Positions 1-8,548 of a stretch of 64,000 bases of DNA are shown one piece after another; within the stretch, counting starts at the first letter, position 1; each line of letters opens with the position of its first letter. The translations under genes and the position numbers were made by a program. The notes under the pieces were generated by a model. The model ran no database searches and was not told the origin of the DNA. It saw nothing but the letters and a program-made list of their open reading frames with translations. Origin of the DNA: Streptomyces sp. YIM 130001 (GTDB lineage: Bacteria; Actinomycetota; Actinomycetes; Streptomycetales; Streptomycetaceae); contig NZ_KZ984570.1 of NCBI RefSeq assembly GCF_003574445.1, forward strand, positions 61,289-125,288, written 5' to 3'.

Positions 1-150
1 TCCGCTGGATCTGTGGCTCGATGGATCGAGTCCGGAGATGGCGCCACCGATGACGGCGACCCGGCCCGAGGGTTCGGGCCGGGCCTCCTTCAGGTCCGCC
101 GGGAAGCGGAAGGGCTCGTCGAGCGGACAGCTCACCTCACTGGGAGACAT
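1..150 (-). CDS. N-terminal fragment of a probable nucleotide-binding (FAD/NAD) protein, cut by the window edge
   Basis: Reading leftward from an ATG at 150 gives 50 codons that run off the window edge. About residues 29-39 read GRVAVIGGAISG, a beta-strand followed by a Gly-rich turn like the start of a Rossmann FAD or NAD fold, although the usual GxGxxG is not exact. Codons are GC-rich at third positions up to the glycine turn. The last ten codons before the edge (including cca and aga) look less typical, so the edge itself could hold a frame error. No good ribosome binding site is visible before the ATG. Product identity beyond a nucleotide-binding N-terminus cannot be given. Confidence 0.4.
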   Translation of the reverse strand, partial: MSPSEVSCPLDEPFRFPADLKEARPEPSGRVAVIGGAISGLDPSSHRSSG

Positions 151-198
151 GTTCGAAACGCTAGTGAGCGGCCACCGGTCGATGGTGTAGCGGACGTT

Positions 199-1119
199 TC
201 AGTCGCATGAAACCGCAGGGGGCCGCACGTCCGCTCCGCCGCACACGGACTCCGGCCACTGCGGGACCTCCCGTGCCGTGGCCGCCGAGGTGTACGCCGT
301 CCAGTCCACCAGGGGCACGCCCGCACCGGGCGCCTGCGGATCGGATGCCCGGCGGCGCTGCTCGATGCCGTCCGGGTCGAGCTGTCCGCCGAACTCCGGG
401 CACTGGGCCAACCGCCTTGCGTACGCCCAGAGTTGCGTGTTCTCGGCGATCCGTCGGACGGTCTCCGCGCTGAGGCGCGGGCGGTGCACCGTGTCGAGCT
501 GTACGAGGGTCGCCCACAGCTGGATGTCCGCGAGGGTGAGCCCGCCGGGCGTGACATAGGCATGCGAGGTGAGCCGGGTCTCGAGGACCGACAGCGTGTC
601 CAGCAAGGTGCCGACGGCGGTGTGGCGTTCGGGCGCTCCGGCATCCGACCGGCCGGCGAGCCGCGCGGATGCGCCGACCTGTTCGCAGAGCCGTCCGACC
701 TGGTCGAGGCTGTCCTCCGCCCCCGAGGGGTGGAGGTCGGGGCCGTCGCCGCCGAACCGGCGGGCCAGGTCCCGCAGGATGTCGGGGGCGTGGGTGCTGA
801 CTATGCGGCCGCTCCAGGTGTCGCTGAGCACCGGCGCGATGCTCGGCCCGGGGTGGTGGTGCGCGCTGGCCTCGTACAGCGGGTCGAGGGCGAGGTAGCC
901 ACCGTCGGGAGCGTCGGGCACGGCGGGCAGCAGGGTCACCGGGAGGGCGTCGTCGAGGCGGAGCAGGCGGTGGGCGACGGCGATCGCCAGCGAGTGCGGA
1001 CAGGGCAGCGAGAGGTGGAGGCGGTAGCGGCGCGGAGCGGCGTAGTAGCCGCCGCCCCGCGGGTCACTGCCGATCCTGCTGCGCAGTGAGGGTGCGGCGG
1101 TCGGGTACGTGGCGGACAT
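199..1119 (-). CDS. Glutathione S-transferase-like protein (ECM4/YqjG-type reductase family)
   Basis: 306 aa. Residues about 30-60 (RYRLHLSLPCPHSLAIAVAHRLL) match the thioredoxin-fold start of glutathionyl-hydroquinone reductases, where the motif is normally SLxCPWAHR; the candidate catalytic Cys is kept while WA is HS. A VLSDTWSGRIVSTHAPDILRDL segment fits the second half of the fold, and an all-helical C-terminal domain follows. A GGGAG-type ribosome site lies 4 nt before ATG 1119. Actinomycetes use mycothiol rather than glutathione, so the thiol partner is uncertain. A Cys-less HIDLLRV leader ORF sits about 215 bp upstream on the same strand, tying the gene to the sulfur-linked genes that follow. 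Confidence 0.75.
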   Translation of the reverse strand: MSATYPTAAPSLRSRIGSDPRGGGYYAAPRRYRLHLSLPCPHSLAIAVAHRLLRLDDALPVTLLPAVPDAPDGGYLALDPLYEASAHHHPGPSIAPVLSDTWSGRIVSTHAPDILRDLARRFGGDGPDLHPSGAEDSLDQVGRLCEQVGASARLAGRSDAGAPERHTAVGTLLDTLSVLETRLTSHAYVTPGGLTLADIQLWATLVQLDTVHRPRLSAETVRRIAENTQLWAYARRLAQCPEFGGQLDPDGIEQRRRASDPQAPGAGVPLVDWTAYTSAATAREVPQWPESVCGGADVRPPAVSCD

Positions 1120-1333
1120 ACGTCTCCCTGGGGTGCTCGGTCACGGGCGTGCGAGAGCGACGGCACGCGACGGCTTCGGCGCGGCCGGGGACCGCACCGC
1201 ACCCCGGGATGCGGTCCGGGGCGCGTGGAGATACGGGTGAAGGTGTCCGGAGGAGTGACGTGCGCGAGTGCGGCGCGGAGGCCTCAGGCCCTGCTGCGCG
1301 CGAGGGGGACTCGGGCGCGTGCGCGGGTGGTCC

Positions 1334-1414
1334 TCACCGCGCGGGACTCGCTGCGCTGCTGACGCGCAGCAGATCGATGTGCCGGCGGCTGGTCAGCGGG
1401 GACCACGGCCGCAC
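1334..1414 (-). CDS. Leader peptide of the HIDLLRV family, without cysteine
   Basis: A 26-codon ORF from GTG 1414; an in-frame GTG at 1462 is an alternative. The C-terminal part reads RRHIDLLRVSSAASPAR then stop. The RRHIDLLRV core is the hallmark of short leader peptides found before sulfur-metabolism genes in streptomycetes, and the same core occurs three more times in this window. Unlike those copies, no Cys codon follows the SSA segment. It lies upstream of the GST-like gene on the same strand and 73 bp downstream of a 21-bp palindrome. No convincing ribosome site is seen. It could be a decayed copy or one tuned to another signal. Confidence 0.6.
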   Translation of the reverse strand: MRPWSPLTSRRHIDLLRVSSAASPAR

Positions 1415-1486
1415 AGTGGTCGCGGCTGTCGCGCCGGGGATGCCGGTGCCGCTGCGCTTCACCGTCCCACCGCCCCTCGCCGCCAT

Positions 1487-1507
1487 TTCCTACCGTACGG
1501 ATAGGAA
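1487..1507. promoter_or_regulatory. Palindromic operator candidate A (TTCCTA-N9-TAGGAA)
   Basis: A perfect 6-bp inverted repeat with a 9-bp spacer whose middle is itself palindromic (CCGTACGG). It lies 73 bp before the GTG of the leader ORF and downstream of the rrf2 gene. A second site with the same spacing, one base different, lies at 3567-3587 before the next leader transcript. TTCC/GGAA half-sites broadly resemble those reported for the Rrf2 protein CymR of Bacillus, and an Rrf2 gene sits between the two sites. Binding by that protein is inference. Confidence 0.55.
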
Positions 1508-1629
1508 TCCCTACCTGGAGTGTGCGGCGGCGCCGGTGGCACGTCAAGACCCGGAGGCGGCGCGACCTCCGCGCGGCACGCCGACAGGCGTGTGCGACTT
1601 GCCCGTTGAGGGGACGGGACGGTGCCCGT

Positions 1630-1649
1630 TGACGGGACGGGCCCCGTCA
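1630..1649 (-). terminator. Hairpin overlapping the rrf2 stop codon
   Basis: TGACGGG pairs with CCCGTCA around a 6-nt loop, and the second arm contains the stop codon of the Rrf2 gene. Just next to it the DNA holds two imperfect 23-bp tandem copies beginning TGCCCGTTGA (1600-1622 and 1623-1645). No T-tract follows on the minus strand. Confidence 0.4.
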
Positions 1650-2105
1650 GGGGTTGGTCCAGGCGTCCGCGGTCTCGGTGAGGCTCTGCACCTCGGCGGG
1701 CAGCTCGGCGGCGGCGACCTGGGCGAGGGTGACCTCGTCGAGGACCTTGCGCACGCTGGCGCGGGCGGCGATCCACACCGGCAGCAGCGATTCGGCGGGG
1801 CCGCCGTAGGAGAGCTCCGGGGGACGGACTCCGCGCACCGAGACCAGCGGGCCGTCAGCGACCCGGATCACGTCCGCCAGGGAGATCTGAGCGGCGGGAC
1901 GGGCGAGTTGATAGCCGCCGTTGCCCCCGCGGCGGCTGGTGACGAGACCGCCGCGGCGCAGATCGCCGAGGATCCCTTCGAGGAACTTGTGCGGGATGCC
2001 CTGGGCGGCGGCCAGCGCTTCCGCCTTGAGCGAGGCGTCGTCACCGGCCGCAGCCAGCTCGAGCGCTGCCCGCACCGCATAGTCCGCCCTCGCCGAGATC
2101 CGCAT
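1647..2105 (-). CDS. Rrf2/BadM-family transcriptional regulator, cluster-less type
   Basis: 152 aa from the ATG at 2105; an in-frame ATG at 2120 would add five residues. The start MRISARADYAVRAALELA is the classic Rrf2 N-terminus, followed by a winged helix-turn-helix with recognition and wing residues (IPHKFLEGILGDLRRGGLVTSRRGGNGGYQLAR) and a dimerisation helix near the C-terminus. No cysteine is present from the chosen start, so it cannot carry the Fe-S cluster used by IscR, NsrR or RsrR; this is the situation in CymR-like sulfur regulators. It lies 53 bp downstream of the SfnB-like gene, probably in the same transcript. Candidate operators at 1487 and 3567 flank it. Confidence 0.85.
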   Translation of the reverse strand: MRISARADYAVRAALELAAAGDDASLKAEALAAAQGIPHKFLEGILGDLRRGGLVTSRRGGNGGYQLARPAAQISLADVIRVADGPLVSVRGVRPPELSYGGPAESLLPVWIAARASVRKVLDEVTLAQVAAAELPAEVQSLTETADAWTNP

Positions 2106-2158
2106 ACCGCAATTATCCATCCCCGCCCCGCACCCCGGTCACCACATGAGCCATCCGT

Positions 2159-3391
2159 TCAGGCGGGCAGGGTGAACGGGGGGTGGGCGCCGTTGAGAAA
2201 GTAGTCCCCCACCTCGCGGAGCCGGTGCGCGACCGGTTCCCGCAGGGCGTGGCCGCGGGCGCTGCGCCAGAAGCGGTCGAATCCGTAGCGCGGGGAGACG
2301 GCGTCGATGCCCATGCCGTCGAGGGCGCGCGTGGTGATGTCCTGGGCCGCCCGTGACGCGGCGGCCTCGGCCGCGCCCGCGAGTACGACGGCCTCCGCGC
2401 ACTCCTCGTCCTCCAGATCCTCGCCGCGGTCCAGAGCACGGGTCAGGACGGCGACCGACTGCTCGGTGAGCGCCGACGCGGCCCGCGCGGAGACGGCGAG
2501 TTCGCCGTAGACGGTGAGTGCGTGCGCGTCGTGCGACCGTGCTCCGGTGATCCGGGTCTCGGGCGTGAACGGCTGCCAGGGGGCGCGCAACCCCCGTTCA
2601 TACTCCCGGACTTCGGCGAGCAGCCCTTCGGCCACGCCGAGGCAGAAGTGCGCGGAGACCAGGCGGGCCGCCGGTGCGGCGAGCCGGGCGAAGGGCGAGA
2701 GCACGTCGTCGTCGGGAAGCAGCGAGCCGAGCACGTCGTCCGAGTCCACGGGTACGGAGTTGAACTCCACTCCCCCGTCGGTGGCCACCACGCGCTCGGG
2801 CGCGACGTCGCCGTCGAGACGACGGATGCCGGGCCGGGCCGGGTCCACCAGGACGGCGAGCGGTTCACCGGTCGCGGCGCGTACGGCCCGCACCACCAGT
2901 CGGTCGGCGTGCCCGGCGCCCGCCACGTGGGGCAGATGACCGTCGAGCAGGTGGGTGCCTGCGCCGCCGGAGTCCGGGGTGAGGGTGAGCGGCGGTTCGT
3001 GGGCGGAGATGCCGCCGCCCCAGAGCCACCGCTCGGCGGCGGCCTCGCGCTCCAGGCGTTCGGCACGCGCCGGGTCGGCGAAGAAGCGCGGGGCGCCGGC
3101 CAGGAAGTAGTGGCGGCCGAGGAGTTGACCGATCACACCGTCCGCCGCGGCGACCGTGCGGACCACCGCGCAGGCGGTACGCCAGTCCCCGCCACCGCCG
3201 CCCAGCTCGGCCGGGGTGAGCAGGGTGAGCAGTCCGGCCTCGCGCAGTCGGTCCACCTCGTCGAGCGGTGGGCGGCCGGAGCGATCCCGGGCGGCGGCAT
3301 CGGTCGCGAGGTCGTCGGCCAGGTCGCCGGCGACGCGCAGCCAGTCGGCCGGCCCGACGCGGAGGTCTGCCGACTCGAGCTCCACCGTCAT
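2159..3391 (-). CDS. Acyl-CoA-dehydrogenase-fold flavoprotein, SfnB/DszC-like organosulfur enzyme
   Basis: 410 aa with the acyl-CoA dehydrogenase layout: helical N-domain (about 1-120, with LREAGLLTLLTPAELGGGGGDW), beta middle domain and C-terminal four-helix bundle. This size and pattern fit SfnB/DszC-type flavoproteins, which act on sulfones, sulfides or thiophenes with reduced flavin supplied by a separate reductase, rather than true beta-oxidation enzymes. The start ATG at 3391 was chosen because a 36-codon upstream ORF ends on it with an ATGA overlap, implying translational coupling. Its downstream neighbour is the Rrf2 regulator. Substrate is not deducible from sequence. Confidence 0.75.
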   Translation of the reverse strand: MTVELESADLRVGPADWLRVAGDLADDLATDAAARDRSGRPPLDEVDRLREAGLLTLLTPAELGGGGGDWRTACAVVRTVAAADGVIGQLLGRHYFLAGAPRFFADPARAERLEREAAAERWLWGGGISAHEPPLTLTPDSGGAGTHLLDGHLPHVAGAGHADRLVVRAVRAATGEPLAVLVDPARPGIRRLDGDVAPERVVATDGGVEFNSVPVDSDDVLGSLLPDDDVLSPFARLAAPAARLVSAHFCLGVAEGLLAEVREYERGLRAPWQPFTPETRITGARSHDAHALTVYGELAVSARAASALTEQSVAVLTRALDRGEDLEDEECAEAVVLAGAAEAAASRAAQDITTRALDGMGIDAVSPRYGFDRFWRSARGHALREPVAHRLREVGDYFLNGAHPPFTLPA

Positions 3392-3498
3392 GCCGCGCCT
3401 CCCGCCGCACCGCTGCACGCACCGGTACACGCCTCGCGCCCTTCGGCGCGGAAGGCGCGAACGATGCGGGCAGACAGTGCCGGTGGTGCAGTGACCAT
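3388..3498 (-). CDS. Short upstream ORF with two Cys codons, coupled to the SfnB-like gene
   Basis: 36 codons from ATG 3498, preceded by an excellent AGGAAG ribosome site 6 nt upstream. The peptide contains SARIVRAFRAEGREACTGACSG and ends GGAA, and its TGA overlaps the ATG of the SfnB-like gene by ATGA. It does not carry the HIDL core of the other leaders, so it is a different type. Cys-containing upstream ORFs that overlap the next gene are known in actinobacteria as cysteine-responsive translational couplers; by analogy, ribosome stalling here at low cysteine could change translation of the enzyme. It could also simply be a small protein. Confidence 0.55.
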   Translation of the reverse strand: MVTAPPALSARIVRAFRAEGREACTGACSGAAGGAA

Positions 3499-3566
3499 GG
3501 TGAGCTTCCTTCAAAGGTCCGGGGAGAACGCCATCGTCACCCGCCCGCCGAGCAGCGTCAACGATT

Positions 3567-3587
3567 TCCCTAGTTTTCCACTAGGAA
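3567..3587. promoter_or_regulatory. Palindromic operator candidate B (TCCCTA-N9-TAGGAA)
   Basis: Same half-sites and same 9-bp spacing as site A at 1487-1507, with one base changed. Inside it a second perfect inverted repeat is visible, CCTAGT-N5-ACTAGG (3569-3585). It lies 69 bp upstream of the coupled ORF start at 3498. A TTGACG hexamer on the minus strand follows at about 3556-3561 and could be a -35 box with GACGAT 17 bp further on, which would place the palindrome just upstream of the promoter. Confidence 0.55.
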
Positions 3588-3638
3588 TACTATGGATTGC
3601 TCACGGAGTGGACTCCTGGCGCTTCCGGTCAGGGCTTT

Positions 3639-4712
3639 TCAGGACGTCGGCCGCTCCCAGAGCGAGGTGGGTGCCGCACGGCGCACCACGGGCGCGATCT
3701 CCTCCGCGAACCACTGCAACTGCTCGATCTGGCCGGAGAGTTCGAGACCGGAGCTGTCCACCGTGATGGACTGCAGGTCGTGCCGGTAGGCCGCGTGGTA
3801 ACCGAGGATCTTGTCGATGATCTGCTGCGGCGATCCGATCAGGTGCGGACCGTCGGCGATCGCCTCCTCGACGGTGCGGAACGGGGTGTTGTAGCCGGGG
3901 CGGCCCTCCAGATGGGGTCTGTGGGTCTGGCGGACCTTGGCCTCGTAGTACTCCTTGAAGCGCTCGACGGCGAGCGCGGTGGTGTCGGCGATGAAGAGAC
4001 CGCCGGACCCTGCCCCCACATAGGCGGTACTCGGGTCGTGCCCGTGGGCCGCGAACCGCTCGCGGTAGTGGTCGATCAGCCGGGCGTACGCCTCGAGCGG
4101 CTGGATCGCGTTGGCACTGAACAGGGGGTCGCCGTGTTTCGCCGCCAGTTCGGGCGAGTTGAGGCTGGTGGCCGAGCCGTGCCAGACACGCGGCGGGCGG
4201 CCTCCGTACGGCCGCGGGAGCGTGGTGGCCTCGCGCAGCGCGGGGCGGAACTTGCCCTCCCAGGTGACCTCCTCCTCGCGCCAGAGGCGGCGCAGGAGCT
4301 CGTACTTCTCGGCCTGGTAGTCCCACTGCAGGCCCTCGTCCAGGCCGAAGAGATCGAAGTGGCCCATCTCGGCGCCCTTGCCGACGACGAGTTCGATGCG
4401 GCCGCGCGACAGTTGATCGAGGGTGGCGTACTCCTCGGCGACCCGGACGGGATCGAGGATGGCCACGACAGTGACGCCGGTGAGCAGCCGGATACGGCGT
4501 GTGCGGGACGCGAGCGCACCGAGCAGGACGGCCGGGCTGGAGGACAGGAACGGCCCCGCGTGCCGCTCCCCCACCGCGTAGGCGTCGAAGCCCAGCTCCT
4601 CGGCGGCCACTCCTGTCTCCACCGCCTCGGCCAACCGGTCGGCGGCCGAGCCGAGTTCGCCCGTGATCGGATGCGGCGCGTGCCCGACGAGAGTCAGGAC
4701 CTGGAACTTCAT
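3639..4712 (-). CDS. LLM-class (luciferase-like) flavin-dependent monooxygenase
   Basis: 357 aa TIM-barrel protein of the bacterial luciferase superfamily. It starts MKFQVLTLVGHAPHPITGE and carries the family pattern of a conserved FDAYAVGERH strand near residue 45, a YATLDQLSRGRIELVVGKG segment near 95-115, and a C-terminal LIGSPQQIIDKIL motif. Such enzymes use reduced FMN from a partner reductase and O2. It is the last gene of a run of seven same-strand genes with acetyltransferase and amino-acid ABC importer genes, comparable in role to CmoO (YtmO) of the Bacillus ytmI operon; that parallel is inference. Only 10 bp separate it from the binding-protein gene upstream. Confidence 0.85.
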   Translation of the reverse strand: MKFQVLTLVGHAPHPITGELGSAADRLAEAVETGVAAEELGFDAYAVGERHAGPFLSSSPAVLLGALASRTRRIRLLTGVTVVAILDPVRVAEEYATLDQLSRGRIELVVGKGAEMGHFDLFGLDEGLQWDYQAEKYELLRRLWREEEVTWEGKFRPALREATTLPRPYGGRPPRVWHGSATSLNSPELAAKHGDPLFSANAIQPLEAYARLIDHYRERFAAHGHDPSTAYVGAGSGGLFIADTTALAVERFKEYYEAKVRQTHRPHLEGRPGYNTPFRTVEEAIADGPHLIGSPQQIIDKILGYHAAYRHDLQSITVDSSGLELSGQIEQLQWFAEEIAPVVRRAAPTSLWERPTS

Positions 4713-4722
4713 GCGGAGCTCC

Positions 4723-5706
4723 CTACTGGTTGTCGCGGGGCAGGCCGGGCGGGTTGATCTCCGATTTCTCGACGGATTCGCCGGACAGGCCCCAGCGCTT
4801 CAGCGCCTTGGCGTAACTGCCGTTGTCGATGATTTCCTCGACAGCTTCGGCGAGCGGCTCGACCAGGCCGCTGTTCTTCTTGGTCGTGGCGGCGATCAGG
4901 CCCTGCAGAGTGCTGCCCGCCCCTGAATAGGTGCCGACGACCTCGGTCTTCCCGGCGGTGGCGACGTGGTACGCGGCGGTCGGGTGCGGGCCCACGTACA
5001 GGTCGACCCGCCCCGACTGCAGGGCCAGGTGGACGTCCGTGTCGTCGCGGTAGTACTTGATGTCGACCGGCTCGCGGCCGGCCTTCTTGTTCGCCTTGCT
5101 CCATTCGACCAGGAGCTTCTCCTGGTTGGTGCCGCTGTTCACCGCGACCGTCTTGCCCGCCACGTCCTTGGCGCCGCGGACCTTGAGGCCGCTGCCCTTC
5201 TTCGCCTCGAAGCCGAGGGTGTCCTCGCGGTAGGGCGCGAAGTCGTACTTGTCCTTGCGCTCCTCGGTGACGGTGATGTTGCTGAAGCCCACGTCGTACT
5301 TGGCGCTGTCGAGGCCGACGAAGATGTTCTCCCAGGAGACGGTGTTGAGGTGCACCTTCAGGCCGAGTACGTCGGCGACGAGGTGGGCGATGTCCGGTTC
5401 GACGCCGATCACCGTCTTGTCGTCGGTGGCGTAGAACGTGAGCGGCGCCGCGGATCCGGAGGAGCTGACCACCTCGAGGGTTCCGCGCTTGCGGATCTTC
5501 GCCGGGACCTTGGCGGCAATGGCGGCGACCTTGTCCGCCCGGACGCGCTTCTGGTCCGGGCTGAGGTTGATCTTCGTCTGCTTGCCGGACTTGCCGGTGG
5601 TCTCGGTGGTGCCGCCGTCCGACGGATTGCCGCAGGCCGCGAGGGCCAGGGCGGAGACGAGCCCGAGGGCGACTGCGGCGGTACGGCGGGGGCGGGACGG
5701 GGACAC
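4723..5706 (-). CDS. ABC transporter solute-binding lipoprotein, polar amino acid type (second copy)
   Basis: 327 aa from the GTG at 5706, chosen because an AGGAG site lies 7 nt upstream. A signal peptide with lipobox LALAACGN marks a lipoprotein. The mature part is a family 3 binding protein: IRKRGTLEVVSSSGSAAPLTFYATDDKTVIGVEPDIAHLVADVLG, then VGFSNITVTEERKDKYDFA, the classic bilobed amino-acid-binding signature. It resembles the other binding protein of the operon at 7583-8548 in layout, with IDNGSYAKxLxRWG shared at the C-terminus. Two binding proteins plus two permeases and one ATPase recall TcyJKLMN of Bacillus, a cystine and S-substituted cysteine importer. Confidence 0.88.
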   Translation of the reverse strand: MSPSRPRRTAAVALGLVSALALAACGNPSDGGTTETTGKSGKQTKINLSPDQKRVRADKVAAIAAKVPAKIRKRGTLEVVSSSGSAAPLTFYATDDKTVIGVEPDIAHLVADVLGLKVHLNTVSWENIFVGLDSAKYDVGFSNITVTEERKDKYDFAPYREDTLGFEAKKGSGLKVRGAKDVAGKTVAVNSGTNQEKLLVEWSKANKKAGREPVDIKYYRDDTDVHLALQSGRVDLYVGPHPTAAYHVATAGKTEVVGTYSGAGSTLQGLIAATTKKNSGLVEPLAEAVEEIIDNGSYAKALKRWGLSGESVEKSEINPPGLPRDNQ

Positions 5707-5756
5707 GGTGGAACTCCTTGGGTGGGTGGGAGGCGGCGGGGCGAACACCCCGCGGA

Positions 5757-6517
<761 letters not shown>

Positions 6518-6521
<4 letters not shown>

Positions 6522-7561
6522 GTGCGCTCTCCCTGCGACTCGGAATGTGGGGTCCTGCGTGGCACCACGGGTTCGCGTCGCCGCGCCGCGGCCGACCGGG
6601 CACCGTGCAGCAGGCGCCGGATGCGCTGGAGCGGGGTGGGCGGCGGGCTGCGGTCGGCACCCTTGGCGTAGTGGCGTTCGACGTAGTACTGGGCGACGGA
6701 GAGCAGCGAGGTGAGCAGCACGTACCAGGCGGTGGCGACCAGGAGCAGGGGGATCACCCGGCCGTTGCGGCCGTAGATGACCTGGGTCTGGTAGAAGAGC
6801 TCGCCGATGGCCATCACGTAGACCACCGAGGTGCCCTTGAGCAGGCCGATGATCTCGTTGCCGGCGGTGGGCAGGATGGCGCGCATGGCCTGCGGCAGCA
6901 CGATGCGGCAGATCTGCCGCAGACGCGGGAGGCCCAGTGCGGCGGCCGCCTCCAACTGGCCCTCGTCCACGGCCAGTACACCGCCTCGGACGATCTCGGC
7001 GGCGTAGGCGGCCTGGTGCAGGGTCAGTCCGATCACCGCGGCGCCGATCGTGCCGATCAGGCTGTTGCTGTCGACCGACCAGAACACCGGGCCGAAGGGG
7101 ATCCCGATGCCGAGGCGTTCGTAGAGGGCGCTGAGGTTGAACCAGAACACCAGCTGCACGATCATCGGGATGGACCGGAAGACCCAGATGTACGTCCAGG
7201 ACACGGTCTGCAGCACCGGGTTGTGCGAGAGGCGCATGAAGGCCAGGACCGTGCCGAGGACGAAGCCGAGGACGGTGGCGTAGGCGGTGAGCTGGAGCGT
7301 CACCCACACCGCCGACACGATGGTGTCGGACAGGATGTAGGCGCCGAAGACGTCCCATTCCCATACGGGGTTGGTGGCCAGGCCGTGGGTGAACTGCGCG
7401 ACCAGGACCAGTACGGCGGCCACGGCGACCCAGCGGGCGTAGTGCCGCACGGGGACCACTTCGAGGTCGGCCGGGCCGTCCGGAGGCGGGGCGGTCCGGG
7501 CGGGGCCGCCGTCGGACGGCAGGCCGGTGCCCGGGGGTGCGGTGTCGGTCGGGGATCCCAT
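6518..7561 (-). CDS. ABC transporter permease, polar amino acid type
   Basis: 347 aa. After a 45-residue cytosolic N-terminus, about five membrane segments follow, with the inner-membrane EAA signature (AAYAAEIVRGGVLAVDEGQLEAAAALGLPRLRQICRIVLPQAMR) that contacts the ATPase. The domain order is that of the HisM/GlnP family. The C-terminus is a basic tail. It is coupled to the ATPase gene by ATGA and follows the first binding-protein gene by 21 bp. A close relative is encoded divergently at 10915-11904, suggesting a heterodimeric membrane pore. Confidence 0.9.
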
Positions 7562-7582
7562 GATGTGTGTCCTGCTCGGGTC

Positions 7583-8548
7583 TCAGGAGTGCGGGGGACG
7601 GTGCTCGGGCGGATTGATGCGCGAGGCTTCGAGCGCGGAGGCCTTGGTGCCCCACCGGTCGAGGATCTTGGCGTAACTGCCGTTGTCGATCAGCTCGTCG
7701 ACCGCGGCCTGGAAGGCCTTGGTCAGCTTGGAGCCCTTCTTGAAGGTGAAGCCGACATCGAGGCGGTGGTACTCGTTGAGGAACTCCGTCTGCGAGGCTT
7801 CCTGCGACTCCTGGTGGCGCAGGCCGTTGATGGTCGACATGACGACGTCGATGCGGCCTTGCTGGAGTGCGGTGAAGGTGGCGCCGTTCTCCGAGTAGAC
7901 CTTCACGTCGTAGGGCTTCTTTCCGGCCTTGCTGCAGACGCTCTTCTTGGCGTTGAGGGTGGCCTCGAAGGTGGTGCCCGCGCCGGTGCCGACCGTGCTG
8001 CCGCAGAGCTGGGTCAGATCGGTGATCTTCTTCCCGAACCGCTGGTTGCCCTTCTTGACCGCGAAGCCCTGGCCGTCGTTGATGTACGTGACGAAATCGA
8101 TGGTCTTGAGGCGTTCGGCGGTGACCCCGAAGTTTCCGGTGCCGAAGTCGAACTTGCCGCTGCCGAGGGCCGGAAGGATCGTCTCGAAGGACGCGTCCTG
8201 GCGTTCCAGCTTCATCCCGAGGACCTTGGCGACCGCTTCGGCCAGGTCGATGTCCTGCCCGGCGGGCGGCTTGTCCTGGCCGTTCGGGTAGTAGGCGCCC
8301 GGCGGGAATCCGATCGAACTGCCGACCCGCAGCGTCCCCTTCTTCCTTACTTCGGCGGGCAGTTGGGCCGCGACCTTGTCGACCTTGCGTACATCGGCGA
8401 CCGGGTTGGCCTTCGGTACGGGAGAACCCTGGGCGCCGGCGGGTGTGCCGTCGGCCGCGTCCTCGGAGCCGCAGGCGGTCAGGGCGAGCAGCGGGAGCAG
8501 CGCGAGCGCGGCGACGGTCGGTCGGGTTCTGGTCCCTGTCGGGTTCAC
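7583..8548 (-). CDS. ABC transporter solute-binding lipoprotein, polar amino acid type (first copy)
   Basis: 321 aa from GTG 8548, which overlaps the stop of the acetyltransferase gene by GTGA. Lipoprotein signal with LLALTACGS. The mature protein is a family 3 binding protein (VRKKGTLRVGSSIGFPPGAYYPNG, then DIDLAEAVAKVLGMKL, FDFGTGNFGVTAERLKTIDFV) and ends with IDNGSYAKILDRWGTKASALEASRINPPE. It contains a Cys pair in the second lobe (TQLCGSTVGTG and KKSVCSKAG). Its place between an N-acetyltransferase and the permease gene mirrors the Bacillus yxe and ytmI operons. The ligand is inferred to be a sulfur-containing amino acid derivative. Confidence 0.88.
   Translation of the reverse strand: MNPTGTRTRPTVAALALLPLLALTACGSEDAADGTPAGAQGSPVPKANPVADVRKVDKVAAQLPAEVRKKGTLRVGSSIGFPPGAYYPNGQDKPPAGQDIDLAEAVAKVLGMKLERQDASFETILPALGSGKFDFGTGNFGVTAERLKTIDFVTYINDGQGFAVKKGNQRFGKKITDLTQLCGSTVGTGAGTTFEATLNAKKSVCSKAGKKPYDVKVYSENGATFTALQQGRIDVVMSTINGLRHQESQEASQTEFLNEYHRLDVGFTFKKGSKLTKAFQAAVDELIDNGSYAKILDRWGTKASALEASRINPPEHRPPHS

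Noticed and set aside
1600..1645. Two imperfect 23-bp tandem copies beginning TGCCCGTTGA
   Set aside because: They overlap the terminator hairpin of the Rrf2 gene and can be explained by its GC-rich symmetry, so no separate function is claimed.
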